Positions 18,401-25,430 are shown, numbered from the stretch's first letter. The stretch: 64,000 nt of DNA from JAUIKM01 sp964445695 (GCA_964445695.1 CAYULF010000029.1:1-64000); one strand, 5' to 3'. Translations and numbers: made by a program. The notes: generated by a model from the sequence alone, not told the origin.

Positions 18401-18509
18401 AAACCGTGGTCGAGACTATGACGTCGTTCTGCGCCTGCAGCTTCAGGACCGCACAAAGCGGCAGCAGCAGAGCGATTAACATCAGCCGGGTTTTAGAAGC
18501 TGAATACAT
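12456..18509 (-). CDS. Giant TANFOR-domain secreted/envelope protein
   Basis: 2017 aa from ATG 18509, which lies inside the end of the upstream barrel gene (17-nt overlap); the signal peptide follows immediately and ends near KLQAQ (26). Residues about 28-170 match the TANFOR pattern of Bacteroidota (PPYSPYLSDY, NPDVLSFSGI, LPEGNYQLCMRAFDY), followed by a fibronectin-like domain to about 290. Residues 294-328 are an Asp/Glu/Gln low-complexity linker. The long middle is repetitive beta-rich sequence with Gly/Asn/aromatic turns, followed by a Gly/Asn-rich insert and a Tyr/Trp-rich C-terminal domain. No catalytic motif is recognisable. It is probably a large surface or periplasmic structural protein; its partner genes are the barrel upstream and the fibronectin protein downstream. 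Confidence 0.75.
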   Translation of the reverse strand: MYSASKTRLMLIALLLPLCAVLKLQAQNDVIVSTTVSPPYSPYLSDYVDFENKLVVTLINTTNQQLELRLVGSFEGLDNNVLISIPENFQPAQPIVLNAFQTRSLMGAQLQEYFNPDVLSFSGISKAEVVQGNGLPEGNYQLCMRAFDYAAPNPRSLAAPSGCTQFLITHYDPPVITQPLCDSEVAAQKPQNLLLTWTIPAGAPPQNLEYVLQMVEVLPANTDPNQAMLAAPNPPFFEKVVQTNSYLYTGFDPLLEEGMRYAMRVQARSNNQNEPLSFKNNGYSEVCAFVWGAQNDNQDDDQDDNNDEEQQDDEEEQQQQVDLEEEYANPCETLNCAPQPIAQGPAANKNYEIGDEVQIGYFIMTLTDLDNPSASNLTGEGYIDAPVFHTRLKTTFNGLKVNAEHKVYQGAALGAYDPGAQVDQQLQAFNNNLNNIAANKVKQVSDFVKNNQKYVEQFADVEIQGLPFAWSKMVDSKLQLINIAAVEFKPDGARFNAFLNFEIPEAQNDIVAFGQKNVCFHPTGLSVDGLQELTMLGEDKTMQWGPNIDLTLKAVGGQNGGCYVKWDCDGYHEMQLDGFFAFSEDILQHAENDGEVRAEFTFTVGSWGNMLGKIEMDPFIIKGFKGLEMEFDEVWLDFSDTQNPANMSFPANYNGGIGPDWRGFYFKSISVTLPDYLKKGQQPVTISLQDALINKLGFTGKVSVQPVFSLDQGNLGGWSFSMSKFELAFLNNSLTQGKFQGELKLPVAQTGLAYSCLLSNVGQNLHTAFEVQTLNDLNVPMWGAELNIYEGSSISVVSQGNDVTVEAVLSGDLTVDQQFASLKNVAVKIPDVEFQNFKIRNKKPYLSADLFKFASPQKSFAGFPVSIKPEDGIAIKFKDNGTKAGIQLGFHVGLDGNGQSALTGGTSFTIWGKMNEINGKQSWSLDKPELNSIYLKASIAACEIEGEVNLYNGDQKFGDGFRGALTVKFRPLIEVSATVQFGSTNYQNGNTRYRYWYFDAMAKMNVGIMVYPGFGIYGFGGGAYYHMKPVGSMPSAASLAGDPENVNGFNQDQPGLTSTGITYDPAPNIAFGFKASIIMGTMPSPKAFNGDITFEMSFFEGGGINEIAFYGAGYFVSVPDPQNRPGDDAILVATADFRYSGANKTFDGKVSVHFNIKAGNKNIISGGGDAFMHFSANKWFIKVGQPEDPMGLNVLGLLQIDSYFMIGKNSLGDMPDLPTSPINFKAKFPGFNEQFPRLGAVNSGSGFAFGQKFGIDTGKLTFLVFYARIAINFGYDISVLNYDAECDKVDGKMGLNGWYATGQVYAGLEAEVGLKLDFWFARADVELFSVGLYTALAAGLPNPTWLAGEFVGQYSVMNGLLSGSCHFKFRWGDYCNPAAGNPFGGVQVISDLKPLGSEVDVYAFPQATFSLPVGLNKVIQVQILNEDQETEVLTFRFDVRKFEVRRKSNNAKVAGSWSMVEQNMSALFEPNEMLDELTFYKARIEIHGDRKINGQWQRVKACKNCQNDYVESKDIEFKTGKAPENFREQDVISTAPGRWQRYFHWSDFYDGNVRLKQFPTHIANLQPEDNDYKYEYEARFHEVEGGSEKIGSGGLTWKNTGDFKGVEFDIPDLSPQKIYIMQIVRKKVKKGQGQGMQANMNMNFNANQGGGGGGNVGNWTQNRYVGQGNKVKVKRTRVNSLKLGDNEFMVYQLAFRTSKYSMFKNKLDKYINNRVSLETGNGFYSRTLYAKYKGDEALDWYDLNQTWYKKGSVTYYNEPLVYCVADDRSGPATSDTWWSHLYNRYFRYSTRDQYINSVYIATPPLENKLNPLTFRSYPSKNAYLPGSRLTNHTHLSQDDFPERAVDIEYSGTGTAKKLTNAEVNAAYWKGFNPPKPKAPANKGFQANLQEKNGPKKMVIGKINLNGLNNPNMNGPNQIQNLEHNFMTIRFDVMTVLHKDRLLVYDELMRRYGNVLGQTPTFWHFMRYNCPSESTADALGVNGWNYWSMNPLNSAKYTLRIQYPRAMLGKEVWLQLGN

Positions 18510-20166
18510 AACGTGCCGTGGTCGTAAATTCCGTGAATGAAGAATTATCAACGTCAAAAGACGCCGAGCTGAGCGAAGTGGACATGTTAAACGAGTGCTG
18601 TTCAGCCGGTCGATAACCGACGCCAAGTACGATGTTCGTCGCCGAACCCTGCTGTCGCGTTGAGCCGGCAAAACTCAGGCTCAGCGAAAGCTGCGGGTTC
18701 GCAAAACTTTTTTCCGCGCCCAGGCTGTACGAGAAACTCGTGATGCGCCCGACCAGGTTGTCCAGGCGGTTGCCGGAAACGCTGGCGGAAAACGACAGCG
18801 CTTCACGCACCAACGCCAGGTTGTAGTTCAGGCTCACGTTGCTCGATTCAAAGCGCGTAAAACGCCGTGAGAATTCGTTGTTGTCCTGCAGTTGGCTGTG
18901 CATGGCCGTGGCCACCACCGTGTGCACCTTCGTGCTGTCGCGCAGAACCAGGCGCGGCGTCAGGCTGATGCTCGGCATGCTCTGGTCCATGCGCGTCGTA
19001 TCCGTCAACTGTACCGTGCCGTCTTCCTGACTGGTGAACATGTCGCTGTACTGCAGGTCCACGCCGAATTCCGGCAGTGGGTTGTATGAGATGTTCAGAA
19101 TCGGCGAGATGCGCGTCGTCGTCGCCATTTTTTTGTCCAGCAGGTTGTCCTGCTGCCAGGCCAGCGTGCCGTTGAAGCGCAGTTGGTGGTTCATGACCGA
19201 AAAATTGGGCGAGAAGGCGATGCGGTGCACGTCGCTCGCCAGAAAATATGCGCCCATCGACTGGTAGTCGGGGTCGACGCGCGTGTACTCCAGACTCATG
19301 CCGTAAGCCGCCTGGCTGAAGCGCAGACCGCTGTGCAGCGCGGTGTAAACCTGCGTCGACATCTTCGGATCAATGACGGAACTTGCGGCTTCCACCTCCG
19401 CGCTCTGGTCCAGCACGTCGAGCGAGCGCACGTTGCGCGTGTAGGCGCTGACGCCCACGTCGGCCCAGACGCTCAGCTGCTGCAGCGGCTGAAAGCGCGA
19501 GTTGATGCCGAAGACGGCGTTTTCGCCCGGCTGGATCTGCGAACGCGAGCTCAGCGGAGCGATCGAATTGGTGTCGTCCGACGCTTTCAGATAAATCAGG
19601 TCAAAGTAATTCTGTCCGCTGCCGACGCCGAGTTTGACGCTGTAACCCGTGCGTTCGTAGCTAGGAATCTGCAGCAGGCGCGTCGTTGTGTCTTCTTCCA
19701 CCGCCGCGCGGAACTGCCCGCCGATCACGGCGAATCGCAGGATGCCAGGCGTCAGCTCCAGCCCCGCCCCGAGTATCTGGTGCCCCGCCAGCGTGTAGCG
19801 CGAAAAGCGCAGGTTGCGGTGCCCGAAGTGCGCCGTGATCCACTCGTAGTGCGGACTCAGGCCAAACTGGTTGAACGGCTGGCTGAAATCGGACCCGCGG
19901 TCGCTGATGCTGAAGCTCAGCGGAATGGCGACGTCGTAGACGCCGATGTTCAGGTTGCCGCTCAGCAGCCAGGTCAGCGACTGACGGCGCGCCGCGATGT
20001 CGCTGGCGTCGTAGGCCGTCGACTGAGCGCTCACCGAACCGTCGATGGTAAACGGATTGCCGTCGCCGATGGCGCCCAGATCCTGCGCCTGCAGCGACGC
20101 CTGCGCACCGCCCGCCAGAAGGCAAACAATCAATAAGTACAGTATACAGCTGCGGCAGCCTTTCAC
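18493..20166 (-). CDS. Outer-membrane beta-barrel protein, first gene of TANFOR operon
   Basis: 557 aa from GTG 20166, preceded by GGAAGG 6 nt upstream, which fixes the start better than the longer frame. A signal peptide (MKGCRSCILYLL ... LQAQ) leads into an Asp/Asn/Ser-rich protein of alternating strands, ending in ARYVFSF. A terminal Phe is the usual outer-membrane assembly signal. Amphipathic strands recur about every 20-25 residues, consistent with a barrel of many strands. The stop codon overlaps the start of the giant TANFOR gene, so translation is coupled. It may anchor or export the TANFOR protein; that is inference from order only. Confidence 0.75.
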   Translation of the reverse strand: MKGCRSCILYLLIVCLLAGGAQASLQAQDLGAIGDGNPFTIDGSVSAQSTAYDASDIAARRQSLTWLLSGNLNIGVYDVAIPLSFSISDRGSDFSQPFNQFGLSPHYEWITAHFGHRNLRFSRYTLAGHQILGAGLELTPGILRFAVIGGQFRAAVEEDTTTRLLQIPSYERTGYSVKLGVGSGQNYFDLIYLKASDDTNSIAPLSSRSQIQPGENAVFGINSRFQPLQQLSVWADVGVSAYTRNVRSLDVLDQSAEVEAASSVIDPKMSTQVYTALHSGLRFSQAAYGMSLEYTRVDPDYQSMGAYFLASDVHRIAFSPNFSVMNHQLRFNGTLAWQQDNLLDKKMATTTRISPILNISYNPLPEFGVDLQYSDMFTSQEDGTVQLTDTTRMDQSMPSISLTPRLVLRDSTKVHTVVATAMHSQLQDNNEFSRRFTRFESSNVSLNYNLALVREALSFSASVSGNRLDNLVGRITSFSYSLGAEKSFANPQLSLSLSFAGSTRQQGSATNIVLGVGYRPAEQHSFNMSTSLSSASFDVDNSSFTEFTTTARYVFSF

Positions 20167-20532
20167 GGCGAACCTTCCATTTTCATGGTTTGTGTCAGTT
20201 TCGCCGGTCAATTTGTCCGCTGCGCCGCGGCAATTCAATCCAGGTTTTGCGCTAAAATCAGGTTTCTGGTTTTGCGGCCGCCGCAAAGGCAGTGTTTATG
20301 CGGGATCGCGGAGATTACGCCAAAATTCGCCAAAAATCAGGTTTCTGGCCTGCGGCAGGGTTTTTTTTGCGCGTTGGACGACAGCTCCGTGACGCTCTGG
20401 GTACGACGGTGCGGCACAAATTTTGCGTTGCGTTTACCCAATTACGTTATATTATGCACATGAGTATTTTACACTCTGCGACTCGCTCCGCACGGTCAAA
20501 TCGTCCAAACAATTCACACTACAAGTTGTAAA
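20167..20532. promoter_or_regulatory. Divergent control region with a direct repeat
   Basis: The region separates the leftward TANFOR operon from the rightward gene at 20533. The 16-mer AAAATCAGGTTTCTGG occurs at 20254-20269 and again at 20333-20348, both followed by a TGCGGC within a few bases. After the second copy, CCTGCGGCAGG is followed by eight T. AT-rich TTATATTATG at about 20446-20456 could be a promoter for 20533. Whether the repeats are operator sites or part of an attenuator cannot be told from sequence. Confidence 0.45.
20254..20348. repeat. Pair of 16-bp direct repeats
   Basis: AAAATCAGGTTTCTGG is identical at 20254-20269 and 20333-20348, 79 bp apart start to start. The similarity extends a little on both sides (preceding A-rich bases; following TGCGGC). 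Confidence 0.8.
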
Positions 20533-21135
20533 ATGAAGAACTTGATGCTCTATACCCTCCTGCTTGGCACCGGCACTCTTCTGGCATTTCCGTCCAATCG
20601 TTTGGCCGCCGCAGAAGCCGGACTTTTCATTCGCCCGCAACTACAGGTCCTGTTTCCGAAGGACATCAAAGAAGGTCTCGTGATTGATCTTGAAGCCGGA
20701 TTCATGGCGGAAGACGATGACTGGAGCGGCTCGCTCGACGGCGGTTTTTACTCCAGCCGCGACGGCAATGTGGAGGTGCAGTTTGTGGAATTGAACGCAC
20801 GAATTGCAGGACGTTGGTATCTGAATTCCTGCCTGGGCTTCTGGGAATGGCCGTGTTTCAACCACAACGTTGGATTCGTCGTCGGCGGTTTCGGCGGCTA
20901 CCGCTGGTTGACCTTGACACCCGGAGCCGGCCAGAAAGACTTCAAGTTTGCGGGACCGCACTTCGGCCTTGAGGTCGGCCCAATTTTTCGCCTGGACGAC
21001 AATTTCAGCATCGAAGTACCTGTTGCCTACGGCTTCAATACAACCGAAGCCGACGAAGACGCGGAACTGGTGACTCCGGATCTGGACCTCAACGCCTTTT
21101 CCGCCCGCCTGGCGCTGCGCTACGTCTTTCGATAA
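20533..21135 (+). CDS. Small outer-membrane beta-barrel protein
   Basis: 200 aa. A signal peptide (about 1-27, ending RLAAAEA) is followed by amphipathic strands and Gly-rich turns (GFVVGGFGGYRWL, FAGPHFGLEVGPIFRL) typical of 8-stranded OmpW/OmpA-like barrels. It ends in LALRYVFR, close to an outer-membrane assembly signal. An internal Cys pair (CLGFWEWPC, about 97-105) could form a disulfide in a surface loop. It is transcribed divergently from the barrel/TANFOR operon, so the two may share control. Function unknown. Confidence 0.75.
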   Translation: MKNLMLYTLLLGTGTLLAFPSNRLAAAEAGLFIRPQLQVLFPKDIKEGLVIDLEAGFMAEDDDWSGSLDGGFYSSRDGNVEVQFVELNARIAGRWYLNSCLGFWEWPCFNHNVGFVVGGFGGYRWLTLTPGAGQKDFKFAGPHFGLEVGPIFRLDDNFSIEVPVAYGFNTTEADEDAELVTPDLDLNAFSARLALRYVFR

Positions 21136-21305
21136 CAGGCCTGCCGCTTGCTGCTCAATCCATGATCGCTTTGAGCTGCGTTCGCATCTCAGGCTCTTCT
21201 GACTTTTTTGTTCGTCGGCGTGAGAGGAGCCGCCGGTTTAAAGTCTCAATCAGTTTCAAGCGCTTGCGGTTTCAGCGTGGTTTCGGCCGGGATTGAATCA
21301 AACAC

Positions 21306-22274
21306 CTACCGCCCCGAGTTGCGCTCCCAGAACACGCCGTCCTCATATCCCTGAATCACCGCGCCTTCCCGCGCGTTCTCCAGGCGTTTGAGACTCCAGC
21401 AGCAGTACTCCAGGTTTTGTTCGATGCCGATGAACCGACGGCCGAGTTTGCGCGCCACAACGGCGCTGGTTCCGCTGCCCAAAAAAGGGTCGAGTACAAT
21501 GTCGTCGGGTCTGGAGGAAGCCAGAATCAACTTGGCGATCAGTTTCTCCGGTTTTTGCGTCGGATGGTCCGTGTTTTCAGGCATCGACCAGAAAGGCACC
21601 GTGATATCAGTCCAGAGATTGGAGGGAAACGTCAGCCGGTAGCGGCCGTCGCTGCCGTCCTCCCAGCCCTTGGGTTCGCCGGACTGCGTCTTGTAGGGCG
21701 CAATAACGCGGCGCTTTTGTTTGACTGCTTCCGTGTCAAAAAAATAGTCGCCGGACATGGTGCAGAACCAGATGTCTTCCGAGGCGTTTTTCCAGTTGGC
21801 GCGCGCGCCGCGCCCCTTCTCCCGCTCCCAGGTGATGCGATTGCACAGCTCAAAATGACGCGCCAGCACCGGCGCAATCAGAATGGACGTGCGCCACTCG
21901 GCACAGACGTAGAGCGCCGCCGTCGGCCGCAGACAGTGTTTGAGTTGCAGGATCAGCCGCTCAAACCAGGCCGTGTACTCGTCTGCGTGTTTTTCGTAAA
22001 AATGTGAACCGTTGTAGTTCTTGGACATGTTGTAGGGCGGGTCCAGAATCACCAGATCGGCAAAGTTGGACGGTAGCTCCCCGAGCGCCGCAAACGTGTC
22101 GCCGTGAATGATGGAATTCACCAGATCCGCCAGTGAGCTTGCGGCGTCGGACTGCCGCAGATCCTGTTTGAGCCGCTCAAGTTCGTCGGCGGTGCAGGTC
22201 AGTGTCCGGTTTCTGTCGGACCTGGTTTTATTGCTTCCGCTTGTCGCGGCGGCAGTTGTCGCTGTGTCGGCCAT
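21306..22274 (-). CDS. Site-specific DNA methyltransferase (N4-cytosine/N6-adenine, beta-type motif order)
   Basis: 322 aa. Catalytic motif IV DPPY is at 78-81, and the AdoMet-binding motif I (DPFLGSGTSA, 262-271) comes near the C-terminus after HPTQKPE, the order of beta-class amino-methyltransferases such as HinfI- or CcrM-like enzymes. The region between them is the likely target-recognition domain. No restriction endonuclease lies next to it, so it looks like an orphan methyltransferase that marks DNA for regulation or protection. The target sequence cannot be read from the protein. Basic N-terminal tail of about 30 residues. Confidence 0.9.
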   Translation of the reverse strand: MADTATTAAATSGSNKTRSDRNRTLTCTADELERLKQDLRQSDAASSLADLVNSIIHGDTFAALGELPSNFADLVILDPPYNMSKNYNGSHFYEKHADEYTAWFERLILQLKHCLRPTAALYVCAEWRTSILIAPVLARHFELCNRITWEREKGRGARANWKNASEDIWFCTMSGDYFFDTEAVKQKRRVIAPYKTQSGEPKGWEDGSDGRYRLTFPSNLWTDITVPFWSMPENTDHPTQKPEKLIAKLILASSRPDDIVLDPFLGSGTSAVVARKLGRRFIGIEQNLEYCCWSLKRLENAREGAVIQGYEDGVFWERNSGR

Positions 22275-22306
22275 AGTCTCGGCGCCGAAGTCGGCGGATT
22301 CTCAAT

Positions 22307-22897
22307 TCAGTTGCCGGGAAAATCGGGATGTTCGCGCAGGCGCGCGGCCTGGTTCAGGTGGCGCTCGGCATGTGCGGGCAGAATGCTGAAGGCATCGCCC
22401 AGATTGATCCGCAACAGCCCGGAGACGGGTGAAGCGATCGTCAGCTTGCGCGTGTTCAGGCCGTCGGACTGCTCCAGCAGCCGCAGCAGTTTTTCATTGG
22501 TGTCCAGATATTGCCGGCGCTGTTCATCCGTCGCCATTTCCTGCGGCACAAAGGTGCGGAATGTTTTGACTTTGCTCTTGCCGGCCGGGTCTACCACGCC
22601 GCGGATCATTCCGCCGACGAATCCCGACTTGTGTTTTTCCAGATACGGCGGGTTGTTCCGCCCCTGCGCCAGTGCCGTTTCAATCAGCGGTTTCAGCCTT
22701 TCGTAGTACAACTGATTGGTCGCCAGCAGGTGACCGATATTTTCCGCCGTGCTCCACTGCTGCGGCGCCGGCTTCCAGCGCAGCTGTTCTTCGCTGAGAC
22801 TGTCCGTCACTTCGTGGAAGAGGTCGAGGGCTTTGTCAAAATGCTGGTGGCAGGCCTCAAGATGCGGATTGCGGAATTGTTTGTTCTGGTCAGACAT
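22307..22897 (-). CDS. DinB-family protein
   Basis: 196 aa from ATG 22897, with GGAGAG 7 nt upstream; the longer frame to 23032 runs through a spacer shared with the second GNAT copy. The protein has the four-helix DinB/YfiT-like pattern: ACHQHFDKALDLFHEVTDSL, then WSTAENIGHLL, and a C-terminal PAHAERHLNQAARLRE helix. The conserved His residues (GHLL, AHAERH) are the usual divalent-metal ligands. Many members are metal-dependent thiol transferases or stress-induced hydrolases; here the substrate is unknown. It follows a GNAT gene, and a duplicate copy of its last 30 codons survives at 23779-23868. Confidence 0.85.
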   Translation of the reverse strand: MSDQNKQFRNPHLEACHQHFDKALDLFHEVTDSLSEEQLRWKPAPQQWSTAENIGHLLATNQLYYERLKPLIETALAQGRNNPPYLEKHKSGFVGGMIRGVVDPAGKSKVKTFRTFVPQEMATDEQRRQYLDTNEKLLRLLEQSDGLNTRKLTIASPVSGLLRINLGDAFSILPAHAERHLNQAARLREHPDFPGN

Positions 22898-23021
22898 GAA
22901 TACTCTCCGGTTTTGCGATGAAGGTTGGATGCAGAATTCATTGTTCCTGTCTTGGTGACGCTCAGGGAAGCATTGTCGTGCTCCCGTTCTTCGCTCCAGA
23001 CGCGTTGACAAACAAAATTTT

Positions 23022-23537
23022 TCAGAGGGCAATGGTCATGAAAACCTCAGCGCAAGTTCTTGTGCCGATCTGCAGCGCTTCCGGTTCGCGGCCGTATTCT
23101 ATGAATCCGCGCGACGCAAACAAACGCTCCGCCGCCGTGTTGCCCTCGATGTAACAGACCGTCAGCCGCCGCAGTCCGTCGACCTTGCGCGCCTCGACCA
23201 TAAGTGCGTCCAGCAACTGGCCGGCCACGCCGCGCTGCTGATCTGTCGGCGCTACAAACATGCCCCAGATAGCGCCTTTGTGTCGGAATTTGACGCCGAA
23301 CTGCCGTCTGAGAGCGACCACGCCCACAAGGCGATCGCCGTCAAATGCGCCCAGGAAAAATTCGCCGTCGGCTGCGGATTGACGTTCCAGTAGTGCGCGA
23401 ACCTCGTCCAGGCTGCACGTGCGCCAGTCGTCGGCGGATTCGTCAAAAGCGTCGGGATACAACTCCATTCCCTGAAGGCGCAGATGGTAGAAGGCTTCAG
23501 CGTCCGCGGACGCCGGCATGCGAACCGAGATATCCAT
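23022..23537 (-). CDS. GNAT-family N-acetyltransferase, copy 1
   Basis: 171 aa from ATG 23537, with GGAG 8 nt upstream. It has the GNAT order: N-terminal strand-helix with FYHLRLQGMELYP, strand 4 (GAIWGMFVAP), the acetyl-CoA pyrophosphate loop QQRGVAGQLL (Q-x-x-G-x-A), and the C-terminal NTAAERLFASRGF helix-strand. It should transfer an acetyl group from acetyl-CoA to a small-molecule or protein amine; the acceptor is unknown. Its paralogue 23928-24443 has the same length and arrangement. The DinB gene lies 124 nt downstream, possibly in the same transcript. Confidence 0.85.
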   Translation of the reverse strand: MDISVRMPASADAEAFYHLRLQGMELYPDAFDESADDWRTCSLDEVRALLERQSAADGEFFLGAFDGDRLVGVVALRRQFGVKFRHKGAIWGMFVAPTDQQRGVAGQLLDALMVEARKVDGLRRLTVCYIEGNTAAERLFASRGFIEYGREPEALQIGTRTCAEVFMTIAL

Positions 23538-23778
23538 TTCATGTACTCCACAATTCCGGTGCAACACAAAGTCATTTCAACAGCGGAGCGGCGGACGCAA
23601 CATAACCAATCCGGCGCGAACCCGGCCGGCAGGCGCGACCACTATGCCCCGTTTTTTTGCAGGTACCCGACACGGCTGATTCTCTTGTTAGCCGCCGAAG
23701 CGCAAACACCACGTCTTTTGGCCGGTCTTCCAATCAGAAAACCACGCGCGATCAGCCATGTTCGCCGGGCCCGCGGGA

Positions 23779-23868
23779 TCAGCCACCCGGAAAGTCGGGA
23801 AGTTGGCGCAGGCGCGCGGCCTGATTCAGGTAGCGCTCTGCATGCGCAGGCACGATGGAAAAGGTGTT
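23779..23868 (-). pseudogene. Remnant of a second DinB gene (last 30 codons)
   Basis: Read on the minus strand, this stretch encodes NTFSIVPAHAERYLNQAARL and on to a TGA, nearly identical to the end of the intact DinB protein (DAFSILPAHAERHLNQAARL). There is no start, and the first ~165 codons are missing. Immediately upstream the sequence switches to the spacer that normally precedes DinB, so one internal deletion removed everything between. The remnant belongs to duplication unit 2. Confidence 0.85.
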
Positions 23869-23927
23869 CAGGAAAGTCTTGTCGCGCTTCGGTACGCCGC
23901 TCCGCACGCAATAACAAACAAAATTTG

Positions 23928-24443
23928 TCAGAGAGCCAGGCTCATGTAAATCTCCGCATGTGCAGTCGTGCCGATGACCAGAGCTTCCGGTTCGCAGCCG
24001 TATTCGCGGAAACCTCGCGACGTGTACAGGCGCGCCGCCGCCGTATTGCCTTCCACGTGACAGAGAGTCAGTCGCCGCAGACCGTCGACCTTGCGCGCCC
24101 TGTCGATCAACCCGTCGACCAACGCGCCCGCTACGCCCTGATTTTGATGAGTCGGTCGGACAATCATCCCCCAGACTTCCCCTTTGTGCTGGAATTTGGG
24201 GCCGTTGCGGCGTTGGAGTCCGGCCACGCCCACCAGATGGTCGCCGTCAAAAGCGCCCAGGATAAATTTGCCGTCCACCGCATGACGGTCGTTCAGGAAG
24301 GTGCGGACCTTATCCAGGCTGCGCGCACGCCAGTCGGCCGCCGCCTCGCCGAAGGCTTCGGGATACAATTCCAGTCCCTGCAAACGCAGGTCGTAAAAGG
24401 CCGCGGCGTCCGCGGGAGTCAGAGTTCGAATGATCGGTTTCAC
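23928..24443 (-). CDS. GNAT-family N-acetyltransferase, copy 2
   Basis: 171 aa from GTG 24443, chosen because it aligns residue for residue with copy 1 (VKPIIRTLTPADAAAFYDL against MDISVRMPASADAEAFYHL); another GTG ten codons upstream (24473) is possible. The acetyl-CoA loop is QNQGVAGALV, followed by the NTAAARLYTSRGF helix. Identity to copy 1 is high throughout, marking a tandem duplication. The acceptor is unknown. Unlike copy 1, it is not followed by a working DinB gene. Confidence 0.8.
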   Translation of the reverse strand: MKPIIRTLTPADAAAFYDLRLQGLELYPEAFGEAAADWRARSLDKVRTFLNDRHAVDGKFILGAFDGDHLVGVAGLQRRNGPKFQHKGEVWGMIVRPTHQNQGVAGALVDGLIDRARKVDGLRRLTLCHVEGNTAAARLYTSRGFREYGCEPEALVIGTTAHAEIYMSLAL

Positions 24444-24686
24444 GGCGTTCCGGTCGGTTGTTGTTGTCAACACGAAGGCAATTCAACAGTCGTCAGTTGT
24501 TCGAACAGAAGAGCGGCAATCGGGCGGTGCAACTTAACAAATCCGGCGCGAACCCGGTCGGCGAGCGATACGGAAAAGCCCGGGTTTTACAACGGACCCG
24601 ACCCGGCTGATTCTCCTGTTAACCAATGAAGCTCAAACAACACGTTAATAGCTGGACTTAAGATTACAACCGCAGGAACCGCAAAC

Positions 24687-25397
24687 ATGATCAGCGATGT
24701 ACACAAAGCCGCCGAGCGCGGACACTTTAACTTCGGCTGGCTGGACACGCGCCACTCGTTCAGTTTCGGGCGCTACTACAACCCGGATCGCATGGAATTC
24801 GGCAAACTGCGCGTCCTGAATGACGATATCGTAAAGGGCGGCGCGGGATTTGAGTCGCATCCGCATGACAACATGGAAATTGTCTCGATTCCGCTGCAGG
24901 GCGCGATGGAACACCGCGACAGCATGGGCAACGGCACGGTTATCCATACGGGCGACGTGCAACTGATGTCGGCAGGATCGGGCATCGTGCACTCGGAGTT
25001 CAATCACTCGCGCACGGAAGACCTGAACTTCCTGCAAATCTGGGTACGCCCGCTGGAGCGCGACATCACGCCGCGCTACGATCAGAAGACGTTCAAACGA
25101 AGCGACAGGCTGAATGAAATCCGGACCGTCATTGCGCCGGAGCTGGGGCGCAACACGATTAAGATCAACCAGCAAGCCTGGTTCAGCCTGGCGGCGCTGG
25201 AGAAAGGCCGGCGGGTGGAATACCAGACGCATGCGCCGGGCACCGGCCTCTACGCATTTGTGATCGAGGGCGCGGCCGACGTGGCCAACATAGAACTTAA
25301 CAGACGCGATGCCGTCGCGCTGAGCGATTTCAGCGAGGCGGGAATCGAAGCGCTTGAAGACTGTGATCTGCTGCTGATCGAAGTAGCAATGAACTGA
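24687..25397 (+). CDS. Pirin-family protein (YhhW-like bicupin)
   Basis: 236 aa, with AGGA about 11 nt before the ATG. Residues 1-125 form the pirin N-terminal cupin: RGHFNFGWLDTRHSFSFG, then FESHPHDNMEIVSI and the SAGSGIVHSEFNHS block. The metal ligands are His58, His60, His102 and Glu104, all present. The length and the second cupin match E. coli YhhW, which has quercetinase activity in vitro; the physiological substrate is not known. The gene faces a convergent minus-strand gene and seems to be transcribed alone. Confidence 0.92.
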   Translation: MISDVHKAAERGHFNFGWLDTRHSFSFGRYYNPDRMEFGKLRVLNDDIVKGGAGFESHPHDNMEIVSIPLQGAMEHRDSMGNGTVIHTGDVQLMSAGSGIVHSEFNHSRTEDLNFLQIWVRPLERDITPRYDQKTFKRSDRLNEIRTVIAPELGRNTIKINQQAWFSLAALEKGRRVEYQTHAPGTGLYAFVIEGAADVANIELNRRDAVALSDFSEAGIEALEDCDLLLIEVAMN

Positions 25398-25405
25398 CGT
25401 ATCGG

Positions 25406-25430
25406 CGGTCCGGGCGTGGTGTCCGGACCG
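25406..25430. terminator. Hairpin between convergent genes
   Basis: A perfect 8-bp stem CGGTCCGG/CCGGACCG (25406-25413 with 25423-25430) lies just after the pirin stop. There is no T-run, so it is only a possible terminator. Confidence 0.4.

Larger units (their letters stand above)
22307..23712 (-). repeat. Tandem duplication, unit 1 (GNAT + DinB)
   Basis: This unit contains GNAT gene 1, the spacer and the complete DinB gene. It is homologous to unit 2 (23779-24645). Homology includes the spacer ahead of DinB (ACAAACAAAATTT, then TCAGAG) and the region upstream of the GNAT start (AATCCGGCGCGAACCCGG, then GGCTGATTCTC). Confidence 0.8.
23779..24645 (-). repeat. Tandem duplication, unit 2 (GNAT + DinB remnant)
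   Basis: It carries GNAT gene 2, the spacer with ACAAACAAAATTTGTCAGAG, and only the tail of DinB. Upstream homology to unit 1 runs to GACCCGGCTGATTCTCCTG (about 24600), against GACACGGCTGATTCTCTTG in unit 1 (about 23667). The sequences differ by many substitutions, so the duplication is old. Confidence 0.8.

Noticed and set aside
23642..23917. A 91-codon minus-strand frame next to GNAT 2
   Set aside because: It is out of frame with the DinB remnant, which explains the conservation; no independent gene is needed.
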